DNA from: Candidatus Nitrospira nitrosa
GTDB lineage: Bacteria; Nitrospirota; Nitrospiria; Nitrospirales; Nitrospiraceae
Assembly (NCBI RefSeq): GCF_001458735.1
Contig: NZ_CZQA01000012.1
Span: 124,001 to 188,000, forward strand
Reading direction: 5' to 3'
DNA: 64,000 nucleotides
Each line of letters starts with the position of its first letter. Position 1 is the first letter of the stretch. Below are positions 7,532 to 15,450 of this stretch, piece by piece. A model generated the notes under the pieces. That model was not told the origin of the DNA, made no database searches, and saw only the letters and a list, made by a program, of their open reading frames with translations. The translations under genes were made by a program, and so were the position numbers.

Positions 7532-8625
7532 TGAATTCAAGGTTGAAGAGCAACACCTGCGGCCCGCGCAAAGACTTCGGCTGGGGTCCGATAGGCGAGG
7601 CATTTCCGGGGTCGATTATTCAATTCCTCCACGACCGACGCAAGTCGGTGTGCCGTGATCGTCGAGAAATCTGTCTGTTTCGGGAAATAATCGCGTAATA
7701 AGCCGTTGGTGTTCTCATTCGTCCCACGTTCCCATGCCGCATAGGGAGCGGCAAAGTACACCTGGAGCCCCAGGGTCCGTTGAAGACAGCGAAACGACGC
7801 CCATTCACTCCCGTTATCCACGGTGAGGGTCCGCCGTACATGCGCTGGAAGCGGGTGCAGAAGTTTCCGCGTGGCCACCGTGACCTCTGTAGCAGTCCGG
7901 CGTGACACCTTGGCCGCCAGAAGAAAGCGACTGCGCCGGTCCACGTGCGTAGCCACGAAGCCGCGCTGGCCTCGACCGACCACGAGATCCCCTTCCCAAT
8001 CTCCCAGGCGTCCTCGGCGTTGTGCAATGGCCGGTCGCTCGGCGAGAGACACGCGTCCTTTGAGGCGTGGAGCACGCGGCCCACTCCCGTAGCGTTTCCG
8101 ACGCCGACAATGGTGGCGGAGGTACCGCGACCAAGATCCTCCCGTGCGGTGATCAGCTGCCAACCATGTATAGATCGTTTGATGGCTGATCCGCATCTGA
8201 GTGGCGTGGGGATAGTCAACCCGCACACGGTGAGCAATCTGTTCGGGCGACCAGCGGCACTGCAGCTTCTCTTGGACATAAGTTGCCAGCATACCACTCG
8301 TCAGATGTGACCGCCGAATGTTACGGCGACGGCGCTGCGCATCGCAATGGGCCCAGTACCCAGCATAGGCTCCACTTCCATCACCGTTCCGTCGCAGTTC
8401 CCGGCTGATGGTACTCGGCGCTCGCCCGAGCTGGGCTGCAATGGACCGAATAGACCAGCCAAGCATTCGCATCGGGGCCATCATTGACCGTTCTTCCAAG
8501 GTGAGGTGCTGATAGGGCATGGCAGACTCCTCGTTGCTGGAGGTGAAATGTCTGCCCCACTCTATCGAACCGCACCACCCAAATCTCTTCGTCGCGACCT
8601 GCGTTGCACTTCAAATTAGAATTCA
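7532..8625 (-). mobile_element. IS30-family insertion sequence 1
   Basis: About 1.09 kb. The imperfect terminal inverted repeats at 7532-7556 and 8601-8625 share TGAATTC, TTGAAG and GCAAC at equal spacing (about 20 of 25). It carries one intact transposase gene whose stop codon lies inside the left repeat. No matching target duplication could be read at the borders. It sits 28-35 bp from the left end of the neighbouring IS110-type element. Confidence 0.8.
7537..8520 (-). CDS. IS30-family transposase
   Basis: A 327-residue transposase. The N-terminal helix-turn-helix (YQHLTLEERSMMAPMRMLG, RSIAAQLGRAPSTISREL) is typical of IS30. The DDE catalytic core is intact: DWEGDLVVG, TVDNGSEWASF and the E in ERGTNENTNGLLRDYFP. 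The full length is normal for the family, so the element may be active. Confidence 0.92.
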   Translation of the reverse strand: MPYQHLTLEERSMMAPMRMLGWSIRSIAAQLGRAPSTISRELRRNGDGSGAYAGYWAHCDAQRRRRNIRRSHLTSGMLATYVQEKLQCRWSPEQIAHRVRVDYPHATQMRISHQTIYTWLAADHRTGGSWSRYLRHHCRRRKRYGSGPRAPRLKGRVSLAERPAIAQRRGRLGDWEGDLVVGRGQRGFVATHVDRRSRFLLAAKVSRRTATEVTVATRKLLHPLPAHVRRTLTVDNGSEWASFRCLQRTLGLQVYFAAPYAAWERGTNENTNGLLRDYFPKQTDFSTITAHRLASVVEELNNRPRKCLAYRTPAEVFARAAGVALQP

Positions 8626-8738
8626 TCCCTTAAGCTATCATTAAAAGACTCCCGATAATCATCTCGAAGGCTCCTCTCTTGAAGAGTAGAGTCGTTGCTA
8701 ACGCGACGGGCTCATCCACTTTAACCGAGGAGGTTGCG

Positions 8739-9755
8739 ATGATGTGTTATGCGGGCATTGATCTCCATGCCACGAATAGTGTGCTGGTCGTGATTGATGA
8801 AGCGGATCGAGTGCTGTATCAGAAACGCCTCCGCAATGACCTGGCCGTGATCTTCACGGCCTTAACACCGTATCAGACCACGCTGCAGGGCGTGGTCGTT
8901 GAGTCCACCTATAATTGGTACTGGTTAGTCGACGGGCTCATGGAAGCAGGGTACCGGGTCCACCTCGCTCATGCACCAGCCCTGCCGCAGTATAGTGGGC
9001 TCAAGCATGTTGACGATCAACACGATGCGCAGTGGTTAGCCCATTTACTCCGGCTAGGTTTGCTCCCTACCGGGTACATTTACCCCAAAGCGGAACGGGC
9101 CGTGCGGGACTTGTTGCGGAAGCGCAGTCAGTTGGTTCGGCACAAGACCATGGTCGTGCTGAGCCTACAAAGCCTGCTGACACGACTGACTGGCAATCGG
9201 CTCTCCCTCCCTCGGCTTCGACAGCTCACCCCAGAGGGCATTCAGGCACTTGTGCCATTTCCCGAACATGTGCAATCGGTCAGCAGTTCGTTGGCTGTGC
9301 TGCAATGTCTGGAGCACGAGATTCACACGATTGAGGGCACGGTTCGGGAAGCGGGGCGGACTCAGCCGGGCTATGTGCTCTTACAGACCGTCCCCGGAAT
9401 CGGGCCGATCTTGGCGGGCACCATTCTCCTGGAAGCCGGTGACCTGCGGCGGTTTGCGACCGTGGGACACTTCGCCTCCTACTGTCGCTGTGTCGGCAGC
9501 GAACATGTGAGTAACGGCAAACGCAAAGGGGCTGGCAACACGAAGAACGGCAACAAGTATTTAAGCTGGGCGTTCATCGAGGCGGCGCACTTCGCCATTC
9601 GCTATGAGGCCGTGATTCGCACGTATTATCAGCGCAAGCAGGCACGGACGCATCCCCTTGTGGCGCTGAAGGCCGTGGCCCATAAATTGGCGCGGGCCTG
9701 CTATCACATGCTCCGTGCGCAGGTGCCATTCGATCTGTCCCGCGCTTTTGGCTAG
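8739..9755 (+). CDS. IS110-family DEDD transposase/recombinase
   Basis: The ATG at 8739 follows GAGGAGG and gives about 338 residues; a longer frame starts at 8679. The N-terminal RuvC-like DEDD domain shows the D in YAGIDLHATN, the E in VVVESTYNWYWL and the D residues in KHVDDQHDAQWLAHLL. The C-terminal Transposase_20 domain shows LLQTVPGIGPILAGTILLE (helix-hairpin-helix) and GAGNTKNGNKYLSWAFIEAA with the catalytic Ser. It is complete. Members of this family recombine DNA under the direction of a bridge/seek RNA encoded in the same element. Confidence 0.93.
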   Translation: MMCYAGIDLHATNSVLVVIDEADRVLYQKRLRNDLAVIFTALTPYQTTLQGVVVESTYNWYWLVDGLMEAGYRVHLAHAPALPQYSGLKHVDDQHDAQWLAHLLRLGLLPTGYIYPKAERAVRDLLRKRSQLVRHKTMVVLSLQSLLTRLTGNRLSLPRLRQLTPEGIQALVPFPEHVQSVSSSLAVLQCLEHEIHTIEGTVREAGRTQPGYVLLQTVPGIGPILAGTILLEAGDLRRFATVGHFASYCRCVGSEHVSNGKRKGAGNTKNGNKYLSWAFIEAAHFAIRYEAVIRTYYQRKQARTHPLVALKAVAHKLARACYHMLRAQVPFDLSRAFG

Positions 9756-10198
9756 GCGCGGCAGAGCTGGGGGGAGCTGGGAGCTCGCAAAGGGGTTGAG
9801 GCCACACCTCGCACTCCCGATTAGCCCCGGTCTTCCCCCTTCAACTCCCTCGCCACTGGCGTGGGGACTGAGACGCCTCGACCGTGAGCCATGATGGGGT
9901 TGGCGCCAGCCCGCTGGTAGCCAGACGTCCTGTGCGTAGGTATGCTGGACACGGCCGGGAACCGACGGTTGTCTGGGGCACGAGGTGCCAGGGGCTGGAG
10001 TGGATCCCCGACGGGGCTCGCTCCCACGCCTTGATCCTGATGGGTGACTGGTGCGGCTCAAATCCGAGCTGACACTGCTGACGACGACAACCGGGATGCG
10101 ACGGAGTCACGCGACCACCATGGCGAGGGAAGACGTCGTCGGAGACCTCGCCCCGTTTGTAGGATACGGAGGGCATGATCGGCTGTGCCCTCTTGACC
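9756..10198 (+). ncRNA. Candidate bridge/seek RNA region of the IS1111-like element
   Basis: A GC-rich, hairpin-rich, non-coding 440-bp stretch between the transposase stop and the right subterminal repeat. Two short words repeat the element's borders. ACTCCCGATTA (9813-9823) matches ACTCCCGATAA (8648-8658) at the predicted left junction in 10 of 11 positions. GATGGGTGAC (10039-10048) matches GATGGGCGAC (10210-10219) at the predicted right junction in 9 of 10. Guide loops that repeat junction sequence are what a bridge RNA requires. The exact RNA ends and fold cannot be fixed by reading. Confidence 0.45.
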
Positions 10199-10267
10199 GG
10201 AGCCTTCGAGATGGGCGACCCCATACTTTTGACCAATACTTTTCTCACTATATTTTTGACCGGGAAC

Positions 10268-10336
10268 GCCTAACGGCGGAGATAACCGTCAGTGAACCCG
10301 CAGGGTTCACTGTACGTGTCCGCCGGCTTGTTCGGT
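10268..10336 (-). repeat. attC-like imperfect palindrome
   Basis: Read on the minus strand it starts ACCGAAC and ends GTTAGGC, which fits the integron R' box GTTRRRY exactly and the R'' box RYYYAAC with one mismatch. GGCGGA/TCCGCC pair inside. A perfect central hairpin CAGTGAACCC-gca-GGGTTCACTG (10290-10312) lies between them. It is 69 bp long and overlaps the 3' end of the HEAT-repeat gene, as attC sites do in gene cassettes. The unpaired spacers are unequal (5 nt against 0), which is not canonical. Confidence 0.35.
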
Positions 10337-11122
10337 CTTTCCCCTGCATGCTCTGATCGCATCATCTAACGCTGATTTGAACGATGCGTCCTCTTCTAAT
10401 GACAGATCGGCTCTGGACCGCTCCAGATGCTCAATTAACCGTGCGTCCGCAGCAATCCCCGCTGCATCAATACTGAGCAGACTCACAGTCTCACTCGATT
10501 CCCATTCGCGAATTAGGATGTCTGCAACCTCTGGATCTTTCCGTTCTGCAAGTCCGACGATCGCCTCGCCCCGGATTTCGTGATCGGGATCTCCAAGATT
10601 GGCGCGAAACGCCTCGCGAATCTCGGGTGTGTCATCTTTGATCTGTGACCCGAGTCCAAATGTCGCCCAGTTGCGGACATCATGGTTGATGTCTGAAGAT
10701 AGTCGGATCATGGCGCGTATCGCGTCAGGATGGCTATGTCCTGTCAGACCGTGTACGACGCCAAGCCGAATGACGGCGCTGAGGTGATCTGCGAACCGGA
10801 GGAGTGACGGTATTGCGTTTGGTTGTCCTCGATGGCCCAATGCCACAGCCGCCGCTGCGACAACCTCCTCATTCTCATCTTCGAGCAGTCGGACAAGTGC
10901 TGTAACCGATTCGTCTAGGAAACTCCGGTCTGCCCAACCCAACTGAGCCAAGATGTCAGCCCCAGTTACGCGATCCAACGAATCGGAACTACGCAAGTAC
11001 TCGATCCCTCACTCAAACTCTTCACCGCCGCCACGATAGTGCACGAGTGCGAGGCTCGCATCGCCTTCGTCATCGTGAACCTTCGAGCGATAGCGCTCCA
11101 CTACCACCCTGCTGGGCGTCAC
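10307..11122 (-). pseudogene. HEAT-repeat protein gene with in-frame stop
   Basis: Two reading segments in one frame are separated by a single TGA (11009-11011). The upstream part ends KVHDDEGDASLALVHYRGGGEEFE and the downstream part goes on GIEYLRSSDSLDRVTGADILAQLGW. Together these form the usual N-terminus of a HEAT/PBS-lyase-repeat protein, in which a short acidic helix precedes LALxHYRGG and GADILxQLGW. Repeats follow (VVAAAAVALGHRG, AVIRLGVVHGLTG, DVRNWATFGLGSQ, EIRGEAIVGLAER). A TTG just after the stop could still express the downstream 229 residues. It seems to be a recent nonsense mutation or a sequence error. Confidence 0.65.
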
Positions 11123-11187
11123 ATAGTTCTCATATCTGGCGTCGTTTCTCACCCTGATCTTCCTGGTCAAACAATGTTTAGACAGAC

Positions 11188-11216
11188 TGTATAATCCTGT
11201 TACTACAGCTTGTCCA
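11188..11216 (-). promoter_or_regulatory. Promoter of the HEAT-repeat gene
   Basis: On the minus strand TGGACA (11216-11211) and TATACA (11193-11188) are separated by 17 bp. It lies about 65 bp upstream of the likely GTG start at 11122. It is a reasonable sigma-70 promoter by consensus only. Confidence 0.4.
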
Positions 11217-11370
11217 CATCTGCCTAAACCGACGGTTACACACCGATTGCCTGCTCTATCCCATTGGAACAAGGCAAGTTTTACTCTAATACCAAGAAAG
11301 ATAGAGGTCAGGAGAGATAGGGATCAGAGTACAATTTCGAGAGAACGGTTTTTGTCATTAGGACTGATAG

Positions 11371-12024
11371 TCAGATCAGTCCACGCTTCTGCAGGTAGTC
11401 TTTATCAATGACTGGCGTGGTCTTCGGCAGGTGGCTCCGTTCTTGGAGCAGCCGTTCGACATACTTGCCGATGAGGTCGGATTCGAGATTCACAGTGTCG
11501 TTCACCTGCTTGAGGCCCAGTATGGTCACCTTCGCCGTATGTGGGATGATGGCAACGCTGAATCCTTGCTCGCTCACGGTATTGATCGTGAGACTGATGC
11601 CATCAACGGTAACCGAACCCTTTGCGACACAATAGCGCAGAATCTCCGGAGGCGCTCCGATGGTAAACACGATAGCATTGGCGTCTTGCTGTCGGCTGCG
11701 GATCACACCGACTCCATCAACATGTCCCGCCACCAGATGTCCGCCGATGCGTTCATTGAGCTTCATGGCCCGTTCAAGATTGACCGGCATGCCCACGGCA
11801 AAACTGCCGAGGGTCGTGACTGAGAGCGTTTCAGGCGAGACTTCCACGGAAAAATCGCGTTCGCTTCGTGAGACGACCGTCAGACAAATCCCATTCACGC
11901 TCACACTATCGCCGATTTTCAGATCACTCATCACCGTCGAAGCCAAAATCGTCAGCTTGGCTCCAGCCAGCGACTTGTTCATGACCGTAATCCCGCCCAT
12001 TTCTTCGACAATACCGGTAAACAT
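11371..12024 (-). CDS. ribE: Riboflavin synthase, alpha subunit
   Basis: A 217-residue enzyme with two lumazine-binding repeats. The N-terminus MFTGIVEEMG is diagnostic, and repeat 1 has GDSVSVNGICLTVV and HLVAGHVDGVG. Repeat 2 has AKGSVTVDGISLTIN and FSVAIIPHTAKVT. It dismutates two 6,7-dimethyl-8-ribityllumazine molecules to riboflavin. Its ATG overlaps the stop codon of the 38-codon membrane-protein frame upstream. It is the last gene of a long minus-strand run that also contains ribD. Confidence 0.95.
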   Translation of the reverse strand: MFTGIVEEMGGITVMNKSLAGAKLTILASTVMSDLKIGDSVSVNGICLTVVSRSERDFSVEVSPETLSVTTLGSFAVGMPVNLERAMKLNERIGGHLVAGHVDGVGVIRSRQQDANAIVFTIGAPPEILRYCVAKGSVTVDGISLTINTVSEQGFSVAIIPHTAKVTILGLKQVNDTVNLESDLIGKYVERLLQERSHLPKTTPVIDKDYLQKRGLI

Positions 12025-12140
12025 CAGTCTTTCCTCATGATGATCTGTTTCACTACATAGACAAACAGCACAAGCAGCACCACTACACCCAGACCCGCTA
12101 ACCCACCTATCACAAGATTTTCTGTCGCGATTTCTTTCAT
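12024..12140 (-). CDS. Single-helix membrane miniprotein, 38 aa
   Basis: The frame reads MKEIATENLVIGGLAGLG, then a hydrophobic helix (VVVLLVLFVYVVKQII) and ends MRKD. The TGA stop overlaps the ribE ATG (TGATG), which suggests coupled translation. It lies 27 bp after the MFS gene. There is no good ribosome-binding site, although TATAAT occurs 9 bp before the ATG. It is too short for database-style recognition by eye. The coupling and the clean helix are the evidence that it is translated. Confidence 0.5.
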   Translation of the reverse strand: MKEIATENLVIGGLAGLGVVVLLVLFVYVVKQIIMRKD

Positions 12141-12167
12141 GATTCGCCCATTATAGCCCAGCCACTC

Positions 12168-13352
12168 TCACGATGGTACGGCCTCCATCCGCGTGATCGT
12201 CACCCAAAATACACCGGCTGCGATCAATTGGATCCCGGCGATGATGGCAAAGGCCATGGGATAACTGAGATTCGCGATCAGCAGGCCAGCCAGCAGCGGG
12301 CCGCAAGCATGGCCGATGTCCATGATCGTCCCCTGCATGCCCATGCCGGCGCCAAGCCGCTTGAATTCCGAACTGTCCGCGACGAGGGCTGAGGAAGACG
12401 AAGAGACGACTGCCTCACCGAAACCAAATCCAGCGGACAGCACGAGCAAAATTGGGAACATCGAAACCTGTGGAATACAGACGAAGGTTGCAGCGCAAAT
12501 ACAGAGCCCAAGAATGATCAGTGGCTGACGCCCAACTCGATCGGAGACTCGACCCATAATTGGCTTCGAGAAGAAGGAGGTACCGGCTTGCACGCTAAAA
12601 AGGAGACCAACTTCTCCCGGGTTCAAACCTGCCGCAACGCCATAGAGCGGTAGGAATGCCATTAAGGCGCCGTTCGCGATCATCTTGGCGGCATCCGTCA
12701 CACTGGTAATCAGTACCTTGCGATTTTTCGCAACGGCGGAAAACCCCTTCCACATTTCAGACAACACAACAGCCATCCCCTGTTCCTTCCGTTGCGGCAC
12801 CGCAACGTCAAGATGCAAGCTATAGAACAACAGCATGCCGATACAGCCGAAAATGCCTGATGTGATGAATACTGCCGAAAACCCTGCCGCATGGATCAGG
12901 TAGCCACCGAGAAAGGGACCTAAGAGCGAACCGGACTGTGTACAGGCGGTATAGGTCCCGAGTGCCGCACCACGCCGTTCACGATAGAGTTCTGCTACTG
13001 TGGCCAGAGCACTTGGCGCGAAAATGGCCGTCGCAAGGCCGTGCAGAAACCGAAGCGCCGTCAATGCATCCAGATCCGTAACGAAAAGATAGAGAAACGG
13101 TGGCAAGCCAAAGGCCACCACACCAATCTTGAGCAACAGACGCCGTCCATAGATATCGGACAGGGCGCCGGACGGCAGCTTCAGCAGCACACCCGTGAGA
13201 GTGGACACCGACACGATCAGACCGATCCGCTCAGGACTCGCGCCGAGCGATTCAGCAAACAAGGAGAGTGCCGGCATCCGCACCATGTTGTAGCTGATGA
13301 AGGACAACATACCGACCGTGCAGATCAGTATGAAACTGCGTGAGGTCGTCAT
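12168..13352 (-). CDS. MFS transporter
   Basis: A 394-residue major-facilitator protein with about 12 hydrophobic segments. The loop 2-3 motif is GALSDIYGRRLLL and its repeat in the second half is GRVSDRVGRQPLI, both close to the family motif G-x-L-x-D-R-x-G-R-R. LRFLHGLATAIFAPSALA is the helix 4 signature of drug/proton antiporters. The substrate is unknown. The gene overlaps the upstream secreted-protein gene by 4 bp (ATGA). Placement between ribD and ribE could hint at a flavin- or envelope-related substrate, but that is only a guess. Confidence 0.88.
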   Translation of the reverse strand: MTTSRSFILICTVGMLSFISYNMVRMPALSLFAESLGASPERIGLIVSVSTLTGVLLKLPSGALSDIYGRRLLLKIGVVAFGLPPFLYLFVTDLDALTALRFLHGLATAIFAPSALATVAELYRERRGAALGTYTACTQSGSLLGPFLGGYLIHAAGFSAVFITSGIFGCIGMLLFYSLHLDVAVPQRKEQGMAVVLSEMWKGFSAVAKNRKVLITSVTDAAKMIANGALMAFLPLYGVAAGLNPGEVGLLFSVQAGTSFFSKPIMGRVSDRVGRQPLIILGLCICAATFVCIPQVSMFPILLVLSAGFGFGEAVVSSSSSALVADSSEFKRLGAGMGMQGTIMDIGHACGPLLAGLLIANLSYPMAFAIIAGIQLIAAGVFWVTITRMEAVPS

Positions 13353-14164
13353 GGGATGGTGTTGGCAGGCGAGATCGCCTGGGTGGAGCCGAGTGAAGGA
13401 CCAAGCACGGTTCTCAAAAACACCAGATGCTGCTCAGGCAACGGCGGAGGCTGTTCCGCTTCACGCAACACACGGGAGGGCTGTTGCCGCATGTCTACGC
13501 CTAACCGATGAACAGTCTCAACTCCCTTCTGAAGTTTGCTCGTCACCATACCGCGAATCAACGGATGCAGAAAAGACACCAGTCCTGACAAGAAGCGATT
13601 GTCCAATCTGGTGTAGACCACCATGGTACTGTCCATGTCTTCGTTCCCCTGCTGATCTCGTACCACCCCCATCCGGAGAAATACGACGGCTTTCCCTGTG
13701 ATATGCGGAAGCAACCGACCGTCATGAGAACCGTCCAGCAAGTAAATCCGAGACTCTGCATCCTCATAGACCAGCTGCACGAACCCCTTCGTTCCTTCAC
13801 CGTCATCACCCCAAAATCGTCGTTCCCCCCAAGCCTGAGAATGATACGAACCGAGGCCCAGACGACGAATCAATGAGGCGGTAAACGGTGGCTCACCGAG
13901 CAGGTACCGATAGAGTGGCTCTGACATGGCTACCCGGATGGGACCGATCCGGGTAACGGTCGTATGCGATTTAATAATCGTGTGCAGTTTACATGTCCAG
14001 TCCGAAGGAATCCGCTCGACCGGAAACGTCAGGTCTCCATGAACGGGGGAGAGGCTGCAACTCTCTGCCCGTGCCCTACCGGCGAAGAGCACGAGAAAGA
14101 CTCCCAGCAGAATAGCCCAGCGGCATGCACCCTGTTCGCGAGTGAAGTCCCTCATCACGCTCAT
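13349..14164 (-). CDS. Secreted protein, possibly SRPBCC-like
   Basis: A 271-residue protein with an N-terminal signal peptide (WAILLGVFLVLFAGRARA, cleavage about residue 33) and two Cys close after it. The rest shows alternating strands and a long amphipathic helix (FLSGLVSFLHPLIRGMVTSKLQKGVETVHRLGVDM), a layout that resembles SRPBCC/START-type lipid-binding folds. No catalytic motif is seen. It overlaps both neighbours by 4 bp (hydrolase upstream, MFS downstream), so the three are probably translated in step. The family assignment is weak. Confidence 0.7.
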   Translation of the reverse strand: MSVMRDFTREQGACRWAILLGVFLVLFAGRARAESCSLSPVHGDLTFPVERIPSDWTCKLHTIIKSHTTVTRIGPIRVAMSEPLYRYLLGEPPFTASLIRRLGLGSYHSQAWGERRFWGDDGEGTKGFVQLVYEDAESRIYLLDGSHDGRLLPHITGKAVVFLRMGVVRDQQGNEDMDSTMVVYTRLDNRFLSGLVSFLHPLIRGMVTSKLQKGVETVHRLGVDMRQQPSRVLREAEQPPPLPEQHLVFLRTVLGPSLGSTQAISPANTIP

Positions 14165-15450
14165 GGATCCGGTGTTGGGACGGAAATGGAGAGATGGATA
14201 GGGAAAAGCCGCCGTGGATCCTGCCTGAGTCTGGCTTGGCGCAGCAAGATTTCCAGCGATGGCGTGACGGTCCCTGTAAAAGATACCTGACCGTTCGTGA
14301 TCACGGTCAGCGGCTTCGCCGGATCAATGAGCGACTCATTCAAAAACAGACTGTACCGTCGAACATGGTGCGTCCGTACCTCGACCCGATTCCCTTCTTG
14401 AACGGAAGCATCCAGCTTCGCATAGACTCGATGCTTGATTCGCTCGTCACGCTTATCCACCAAATCATCTGAAAACGCCACGATCGGATCAGTCGAATCC
14501 AGGCGCACCCAGTTGAACGGTTGGAAATGACTCCCATCTCGTACGACGGTAAGCCTTGTGGGCAACGGCTCACGGCGATGACTATTGAACCAGGCCACAA
14601 GGTCCGGCAACTCTTCCTTGGGGAAATAGTGCCCCCCTGCCATGGGATGCTCTCGTTCATGCTCGCGATACACATAGGGATAGCCAAGCGTGTCAAGCTC
14701 TCGGGCTATCGAACGACTCAAGTCCACCGGCATCACCTGATCTTTGACTCCGTGAATCATATAGATGGGTGTCTGGCGAAGATTCCCCAGAAACGGCATG
14801 AGCACATTGTCCAGTCCGCTCGCCATCGGTGCGATCCCGGCAAAGAGGGGCGCATGATGCATCCCGATGAGCCACGCTCCGATCCCACCGTTCGACATGC
14901 CGGTCAGGAAAATCCGGTCGGGGTCGACATGATAGCGTGTGCGAAGATCCCGAATCGTTGCTAAGACTAATTCTTCCGCACGTCTGGTAAACCAGGCACC
15001 AGACGGATAGGTCGGACAGGCCAAGAGATAGTCTTCGCCCAACCTGGCCCGCCACCGCTCCAAATATTCTTCGCCGGTAAAACCGAATCCATGCAGGCAG
15101 ACTACAAGGGCATAGGTTTTCGACGCGTGATACGTCTGTGGGATGAGCAGAGCCAGAGGATAGGTCTGCCCACGAATCACGATCTGTTCACGTGGACGAT
15201 CCCCGACCGGCTGGCGCTGGTAGGTTCGACCGGTCCTTATCAACTGAGAGACGATGTCGATGGACGCGCTCTCGTCAGAGAGGACATCCCGCAGCAGCCG
15301 TTCAGCTGCATCACCATCAACAGCGCCGAGATATTGCATGACACGGGACCCGAGGTCCGGAACAACCGGTCCTGCCTCTTCCGCACCCGTGGGAACAGAC
15401 GGGCCAACAAGAAACACCAATAGGATGAGGCTTCGGATAAAGACAATCAC
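14161..15450 (-). CDS. Secreted alpha/beta hydrolase (esterase/depolymerase type)
   Basis: A 429-residue protein with a signal peptide (about residues 1-23). The catalytic domain resembles PHB-depolymerase or carboxylesterase-like peptidases. The oxyanion motif is VVCLHGFGFTGEEY, the nucleophile elbow is LTGMSNGGIGAW (G-x-S-x-G, Ser at about 189), the acid is in MIHGVKDQVMPV and the His is in PMAGGHYFP. A C-terminal domain of about 130 residues (from about residue 295) has no visible catalytic motif and may bind substrate. It overlaps ribD and the next gene by 4 bp each. Confidence 0.82.
   Translation of the reverse strand: MIVFIRSLILLVFLVGPSVPTGAEEAGPVVPDLGSRVMQYLGAVDGDAAERLLRDVLSDESASIDIVSQLIRTGRTYQRQPVGDRPREQIVIRGQTYPLALLIPQTYHASKTYALVVCLHGFGFTGEEYLERWRARLGEDYLLACPTYPSGAWFTRRAEELVLATIRDLRTRYHVDPDRIFLTGMSNGGIGAWLIGMHHAPLFAGIAPMASGLDNVLMPFLGNLRQTPIYMIHGVKDQVMPVDLSRSIARELDTLGYPYVYREHEREHPMAGGHYFPKEELPDLVAWFNSHRREPLPTRLTVVRDGSHFQPFNWVRLDSTDPIVAFSDDLVDKRDERIKHRVYAKLDASVQEGNRVEVRTHHVRRYSLFLNESLIDPAKPLTVITNGQVSFTGTVTPSLEILLRQARLRQDPRRLFPIHLSISVPTPDP

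Larger units (their letters stand above)
8653..10216 (+). mobile_element. IS110-family element, IS1111-like group
   Basis: A DEDD transposase gene is bordered by a perfect 15-bp inverted repeat CATCTCGAAGGCTCC (8660-8674) / GGAGCCTTCGAGATG (10199-10213). Subterminal repeats of this kind, with about 7 bp outside on the left and 3 bp on the right, are known for the IS1111 group, so the ends are placed at about 8653 and 10216. The left non-coding part is short (about 85 bp) and the right one is long (about 440 bp). In the IS1111 group the guide RNA is known to come from the right. Confidence 0.8.

Noticed and set aside
9561-10061. Minus-strand frame over the IS110-type 3' region
   Set aside because: It overlaps the transposase end and the structured non-coding RNA region and has no protein-like motif.
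11009-11011. Possible selenocysteine recoding of the TGA in the HEAT-repeat gene
   Set aside because: No SECIS-like hairpin was seen directly after the TGA and no reason for Sec in a repeat protein exists; a nonsense mutation or error is simpler.
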